DNA of 16,571 nucleotides, from positions 1-16,571 of the forward strand of contig SHYI01000009.1 of the NCBI GenBank assembly GCA_009692905.1, read 5' to 3'. The notes under the pieces are model-generated. The model searched no databases. It had not been told where the DNA came from and was given only the letters and a program-made list of their open reading frames with translations. The position numbers and the translations under genes were made by a program. Shown piece after piece: positions 12,804 through 16,571 of this stretch. Within the stretch, counting starts at the first letter, position 1. Every line of letters starts with the position of its first letter. Source of the DNA: Chloroflexota bacterium. Its GTDB lineage: Bacteria > Chloroflexota > Limnocylindria > Limnocylindrales > Limnocylindraceae.

Positions 12804-15620
12804 TTACTGCAGCGTCCAACCCTTGCCCACGGAGGTGCGCAGGATCTTCTCTTTCTGCACCAGCCGGCCGCTCGTATAGCCGAGGCGCTGCAGGGTGACC
12901 GTGCCTGTGGCAGAGACGCTCGTGAAGAAGAGGTCGAGGATGCCGTCGCCCGTCCAGTCACGAACCATCAGCTTCGGCACGCTCCCAGAGGCGGTGGCCT
13001 TCCAGACCTCGAGCGGGCTCCCCCAGGCGTAGGTGCGAGCTCCTACAGCGAAGGTGGTGGCCGGAACGTTGCTGCGCACCACGGCGGCCCATGGGGCGCG
13101 GATGCGCACCTCGGTACCTGCGGTAGCCGTCGTCAGGTCGATCGTTGGGTTCAGTGCAGCAAGACCAGCTGCATCCACCGTCACCCCGATGGCGGCGGCA
13201 CGGGTTGCAACGACATCCCACGTATCAGCAGCGCGCAGCCAATCAACTTCGCCCGCGAGGATGCGCACTGGTGCATTGCGATACATCACGCTCTTCGCGG
13301 TGTGCACACAGGTCGTGTCGACAGGCACGTTCACGGTCTTTCCGACAATGAGCACCTTAGCCGGATAGGCAATCGTGGAGCTCTTCGGGTTCATGGAGCG
13401 GAGACAGCCCTCAGTGCGCCCAACGCGCGTTGCGATCTTCGCGTACGTGTCACCCTTGCGAATCGTCTCAAGCCGTACCGGTCCTGCATTCAGCGCGAAG
13501 AACTTCGTATATGCCGCGGTGCCACTCTTGTAGCCGAGGCGTGCCGCAACCTTGGCAAGTCTGCTCTCTCCCGCGCGAACGGTTGTGTACTGCGCCGGTG
13601 CCGTCTCAGGTGTGAAGAGAAGATCAGGGCTGACGACAGGAGGGGCAGCAACGTCGAGAACCTCGAGCATGGCCAGGCGCACGATGTGCCCGATCCCCTT
13701 CAGGTCGCGATAGCTCAAGTACAGCTCGGAACCTGTATCGCCCAACGCATCAACTGCGGTAACGCTCCAGCCGCTTGCGATCGGCCAGAGCAGTGCCCCC
13801 GGTGTGCTTAGGGTGCCGAGCGACCACTGTGTGCTTGGCGTAAAGCTCACTGAGCCTGCCGCCTGTGATGCCATGAGCGCTCCATCAGTTGCACGCCAGA
13901 GCAGGGTGGCGTCTGGTACGCCATCGCCAGTGACATCGCGCAGCACCGTTACCGCGTCGGCGCTGGTTGTGGTCTCAAGCAGCTGCATCGGCACACCGTC
14001 GGCGTTGACCTCAAAGAGGCGCAGGCGAGCAGAGGTGGCGTCGGCCGCGTCGGGAGTGCGCTCGGTAATGAAGAACTCTTGAATGATGTCGGCCGAGGTG
14101 TCGGCAGCATCCAGGGTGAGGTTTGCCGTCGCATCAAAGCCTGTGTAGGCGTCAAGGATGGTGACCGATGTGCCAAGGACGCCGCTGGAGATTGGGGTCT
14201 TGATGAGGCTCGTGGCGCCGCTGGCTGCGCGCCAGAGGCTGAGCACCGAGAGGCCACCATCACGCTCAGTTCGGGCAATTTCGCGGTCGATGAGGGTGGC
14301 GCCAGCCAACGCCGGAACGGTGCCCGGCACCCGATTACGGAGGCGCCCGTTCTTCCCCACGTACTTGTCTGCGGAGATGAACTTAATCGAACCATCAGCG
14401 CCGATGGCGGTGAAGTCACCCTTTCCATCGCCAGTGACATCGATGCCTGGCGAGATGACGCGGTTCGGCTCCACCCAGTTGATGCTGTACTTGTAGGCAC
14501 GAGAACCGGGAACGCTGTACGAGGTTTCACTCGTGGCCGTCGCATCAACGGTGTACCAGACGTATCGGATCAACTCTTCGACCGAGAGGTCGTGCTCCTT
14601 CGCGCAGGTATCGGCGTTCATGACGAAGATGGAGACGCCGCGCCAATGCCCCGGCTGAGTGGCATGTCGAAGCGGGATGCCTCCTTGCCCAGGCTTCGGC
14701 GGCGCAAGACAGCCAGTCACGGAGCCGCCCCCACCATTCCAGCTGCCGTAGAAGCCTGGATTCGCGAAGAACCACTTGCCGTCGTCCTTTAGGCGCTGAA
14801 CGGTGATCCCCCAGGTAGCGTCAACCGCGGCGTTATAGCGCGCGTTGCTACGACTACCCGAAGTCCAACCTGGGTCGTAGATGCCGCCGGTGCGATAGAT
14901 CTGATTGATGGACGGCTCGTCGGTTACATCAAAGCACGATCGCGGGGTGTCGGCGGGGAGGCTGGTGACGGGAGTGACTCCGCCACTCTCGTTATAGACG
15001 GCGATCGGTGCGGTGTAGTGCCCAGTCGCGTCGTTGCGCACGAGGCCACCGATGCCATCGTCTAAGAGGTCGGTGCCGAAGCGGATGCGCATGGCAACGC
15101 GAATTTTAAAGTTCTCTGCCGCTTTTTCTGAGTTTGTCTTTCCAGAACGGCCAAAAGTTCCATTGATCTTGCCATCATCGGCAATGTCGCCACGAACCCA
15201 GGTCTGCTGGGTGGCACTAGTCGTTGAGAGTGCCCACCAGCTTCGCTCACCACTTGGGCGCTTCATGGTCCAGGACCAGGCGTTCTGCTTAATGGCAATT
15301 GCGCCGACGCCGAGGAGGGCGTCGCTGTAGGGGCTCGCCTTGTACTCGGTATAGAACTCGGCCACATGGGTGCGGTAGACGTAGAGCTTGAAGGGGATCT
15401 CCTCAACCACGCCGGAGTTGGTGCGTAGCACTCGGATGGTGTCAGGGGGTGAGATCTGGCTCTTCCAGTCGGTGCAGGGCTTCTGCACGAAGGTGGCGGC
15501 GGCCGCAGGGGTCGGATTAGCGCCCGCCACTCCCATCGCGCCAGAGAAGCAGAGGAGGGCGGCCCCTGCGAGCGCGATGGCGCGGCGGAGCGTCATACGA
15601 GATGCCGCTCTGCGTTCCAT
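12804..15620 (-). CDS. Secreted SpoIID-like protein with calcium-type VCBS motifs and LysM repeats
   Basis: This 938-aa protein begins with a Sec-type signal (basic residues 1-13, hydrophobic 14-33, likely cut near 41). A SpoIID-like domain spans about 70-358: IPFKLYVYRTHVAEFYTEY with E88 where SpoIID has its catalytic Glu, DALLGVGAIAIKQNAWSW (100-117), YNAAVDATWGITV (262-274), and GHWRGVS...SVEELIRYVWY (324-356) replacing the usual GHGVGMSQ...EILKYYY. Then come DxTGDGxxD motifs at 394-402, 562-570 and 888-896, as in VCBS/FG-GAP calcium-binding repeats. LysM-like segments lie near 678-712 and 718-765, with a third possible at 795-840. SpoIID proteins are lytic transglycosylases acting on denuded glycan, and LysM binds peptidoglycan, so a surface cell-wall enzyme is inferred. 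TAGAAT sits six bases before the ATG at 15620. A start at M9 is possible. Confidence 0.82.
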   Translation of the reverse strand: MERRAASRMTLRRAIALAGAALLCFSGAMGVAGANPTPAAAATFVQKPCTDWKSQISPPDTIRVLRTNSGVVEEIPFKLYVYRTHVAEFYTEYKASPYSDALLGVGAIAIKQNAWSWTMKRPSGERSWWALSTTSATQQTWVRGDIADDGKINGTFGRSGKTNSEKAAENFKIRVAMRIRFGTDLLDDGIGGLVRNDATGHYTAPIAVYNESGGVTPVTSLPADTPRSCFDVTDEPSINQIYRTGGIYDPGWTSGSRSNARYNAAVDATWGITVQRLKDDGKWFFANPGFYGSWNGGGGSVTGCLAPPKPGQGGIPLRHATQPGHWRGVSIFVMNADTCAKEHDLSVEELIRYVWYTVDATATSETSYSVPGSRAYKYSINWVEPNRVISPGIDVTGDGKGDFTAIGADGSIKFISADKYVGKNGRLRNRVPGTVPALAGATLIDREIARTERDGGLSVLSLWRAASGATSLIKTPISSGVLGTSVTILDAYTGFDATANLTLDAADTSADIIQEFFITERTPDAADATSARLRLFEVNADGVPMQLLETTTSADAVTVLRDVTGDGVPDATLLWRATDGALMASQAAGSVSFTPSTQWSLGTLSTPGALLWPIASGWSVTAVDALGDTGSELYLSYRDLKGIGHIVRLAMLEVLDVAAPPVVSPDLLFTPETAPAQYTTVRAGESRLAKVAARLGYKSGTAAYTKFFALNAGPVRLETIRKGDTYAKIATRVGRTEGCLRSMNPKSSTIAYPAKVLIVGKTVNVPVDTTCVHTAKSVMYRNAPVRILAGEVDWLRAADTWDVVATRAAAIGVTVDAAGLAALNPTIDLTTATAGTEVRIRAPWAAVVRSNVPATTFAVGARTYAWGSPLEVWKATASGSVPKLMVRDWTGDGILDLFFTSVSATGTVTLQRLGYTSGRLVQKEKILRTSVGKGWTLQ

Positions 15621-15626
15621 ATAGAG

Positions 15627-15632
15627 ATTCTA
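15627..15632 (-). promoter_or_regulatory. Candidate -10 box (TAGAAT) of a leaderless transcript
   Basis: On the minus strand TAGAAT is followed by six bases and the ATG at 15620. It directly adjoins a perfect palindrome upstream (15634-15643). No Shine-Dalgarno is present. Confidence 0.6.
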
Positions 15633-15633
15633 C

Positions 15634-15643
15634 CGCCTAGGCG
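15634..15643. promoter_or_regulatory. Palindrome CGCCTAGGCG, candidate operator
   Basis: A perfect 10-bp palindrome lies one base upstream of the proposed -10 box of the SpoIID/LysM gene, within the promoter spacer. A protein bound here would block or bend the promoter. No regulator is identified. Confidence 0.4.
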
Positions 15644-15679
15644 AGATCTGATCCTGTGAACCTTTAAAGGACCAGATCT
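15644..15679 (-). terminator. Imperfect inverted repeat after the PucR-type gene, probable terminator
   Basis: AGATCTGATCC (15644-15654) and GGACCAGATCT (15669-15679) form an 11-bp stem whose only non-Watson-Crick pair is G-U on the minus strand and A-C on the plus strand. This favours an RNA hairpin in the PucR transcript, starting inside its stop codon. The loop contains most of a second palindrome, CCTTTAAAGG (15661-15670). No T-run follows. Confidence 0.5.
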
Positions 15680-16571
15680 ACTCGCTGAGACTCCAGTCGA
15701 AGCCACCCTCGGCATCCAAGATGCGCAGCGCGAGCGAGAGGGCGAGGCGCAGATCGGGCTCGCGAAGGTCCCAGCCCGTTACCTCCTCAATACGCTTGAG
15801 GCGATATGCGGTTGTGTTGCGATGCACGCCCAGTGAGCTGCTCGCTTCAGACGAACCTGGAGCGTCGAGGATGGCGCGCACCGTTTCGATGCGCTGCCGG
15901 CGGGCGGCTGCGGTGCCCACAAGGAGTGGCCCAAGCAGCGCAAGGGCGAGTCGTCGCCCTTCAGGGATCGTCATGACCGAGCCGAGGAGCTGATGCGCAG
16001 GGAGGAGCTCCGCGCGCACGACCTGCTCGCCACCACTCCCTGCGCGACCGCCGATGCGGCGCTCAAGTGACTCCAGAGCAGCGCGCGCCTCTGCTTCAGC
16101 CCCAGGTCGTGCCGATGCTTCGGTAAATGGCCGCGAAACCGCGACTGGACGCTTCAGTCGCTTGGCGACCTTGCCTGCAGCGTCGGCCGCGCCGGGGTCA
16201 CTCGCGTCAGCGACGGCAACGATTCGCACCTCGAGACTCTCGTTGCTCCCACGCAACATGAAGCGTCGCGGACTCGCGAGGAGGCGCAGCTCGCGGCGCA
16301 GCGCCGGAACGTCGGTCTCGTGTGGTCGCGGCTGGCGAGCCGCGATGGCGACCCACGGTGGCCCCTCGGCCGGAAGGGTGCGCGCCTCGCCGCGACCGGC
16401 ATTGGCGGGAAGTTCGGCGGCAACGCGCACGATCTCGAGCGCAAGGAGTGGCGCAACGCGCTCGCAGGCGATGCGCTCACGCTCACCGACCGGCTCATCG
16501 CGCTTGCCGGCCAGCGTCGCCAACAGCTTGTTGACGCCGCCGGCGCGGCTCGACTTGCCGCCCGCCAGCAC
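15678..16571 (-). CDS. PucR-type helix-turn-helix transcriptional regulator, C-terminal part (cut by window edge)
   Basis: The frame is open to the right edge (297 codons). A GTG codon happens to lie at the edge, but the gene most likely continues beyond it. The C-terminal region holds the PucR-family HTH domain (about 235-290): SLGVHRNTTAYRLKRIEEVTGWD followed by DLRLALSLALRI, nearly the family consensus. The first visible stretch (GERERIACERVAPLLALEIV, about 29-48) resembles the end of the N-terminal ligand-binding (GAF or PucR) domain that precedes the central region in these proteins. This supports truncation. The middle (about 75-200) is a poorly conserved linker or GGDEF-like region with Arg/Ala-rich sequence. 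Family members often control purine, amine or amino acid catabolism as activators. The gene lies 57 bases upstream of the SpoIID/LysM gene on the same strand, separated by a hairpin. Its target is not evident. Confidence 0.85.
   Translation of the reverse strand: MLAGGKSSRAGGVNKLLATLAGKRDEPVGERERIACERVAPLLALEIVRVAAELPANAGRGEARTLPAEGPPWVAIAARQPRPHETDVPALRRELRLLASPRRFMLRGSNESLEVRIVAVADASDPGAADAAGKVAKRLKRPVAVSRPFTEASARPGAEAEARAALESLERRIGGRAGSGGEQVVRAELLPAHQLLGSVMTIPEGRRLALALLGPLLVGTAAARRQRIETVRAILDAPGSSEASSSLGVHRNTTAYRLKRIEEVTGWDLREPDLRLALSLALRILDAEGGFDWSLSE

Noticed and set aside
12459..13811. A 450-codon plus-strand frame across the glnA start and the SpoIID/LysM gene
   Set aside because: It crosses two genes and a promoter region and shows no protein motifs.
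12804..15620. SpoIID-like domain as evidence for sporulation
   Set aside because: SpoIID-fold proteins occur in many non-sporulating lineages, and no other sporulation gene is seen.

Overview
The window is a high-GC, gene-dense stretch of a bacterial chromosome. There is no sign of phage, transposon, plasmid or CRISPR sequence, and no gap between genes exceeds about 170 bases. The lineage cannot be fixed from sequence alone. The mix of leaderless-looking promoters (TANNNT six bases before the ATG), tRNA genes with encoded CCA, an alpha-type glutamine synthetase and Ser/Thr/Pro-rich secreted proteins fits Chloroflexota (for example a freshwater Limnocylindria-like organism) or Actinomycetota. 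This is an inference of low certainty.

Layout, left to right. (1) A partial EamA-family exporter (minus strand, cut by the left edge) diverges from an unrecognised 236-aa gene. (2) A Rieske-type mononuclear iron oxygenase of the quaternary-amine N-demethylase kind (1246-2538, plus) runs tail to tail into a minus-strand operon. That operon is transcribed from 6373 down to 2548 as periplasmic-type binding lipoprotein, permease, ATPase, then a monomeric sarcosine-oxidase-like flavoenzyme. (3) A PHP-type phosphotriesterase-family hydrolase (6506-7459) diverges from the operon and overlaps at its stop codon with a second EamA exporter (minus). (4) A minus-strand aldose-1-epimerase-like gene and a YbaK-type tRNA deacylase overlap by ATGA. 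They are followed by tRNA-Arg(TCG), a DoxX-Rieske membrane fusion protein and tRNA-Pro(CGG). (5) Then come an alpha-type glutamine synthetase, a 938-aa secreted SpoIID / VCBS-like / LysM cell-wall protein, and a partial PucR-type regulator cut by the right edge.

The most coherent biology is the block from 1246 to 6373. An ABC importer of the polar-amino-acid family is co-transcribed with a flavin-dependent N-methyl amine oxidase and faces a Rieske oxygenase carrying the Glu variant of the bridging residue seen in carnitine and betaine N-demethylases. Together they suggest uptake and stepwise demethylation of an N-methylated amino acid (glycine betaine, dimethylglycine, sarcosine, stachydrine or a relative). 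No reductase partner for the oxygenase is present in the window. A 14-bp hairpin between the binding-protein gene and the permease probably sets their expression ratio.

The points I would examine first are the repeated promoter-to-ATG spacing (seven genes), the DoxX-Rieske fusion with an internal twin-arginine segment, and the SpoIID-VCBS-LysM protein. After those come the cluster of palindromes between the PucR gene and that secreted protein.
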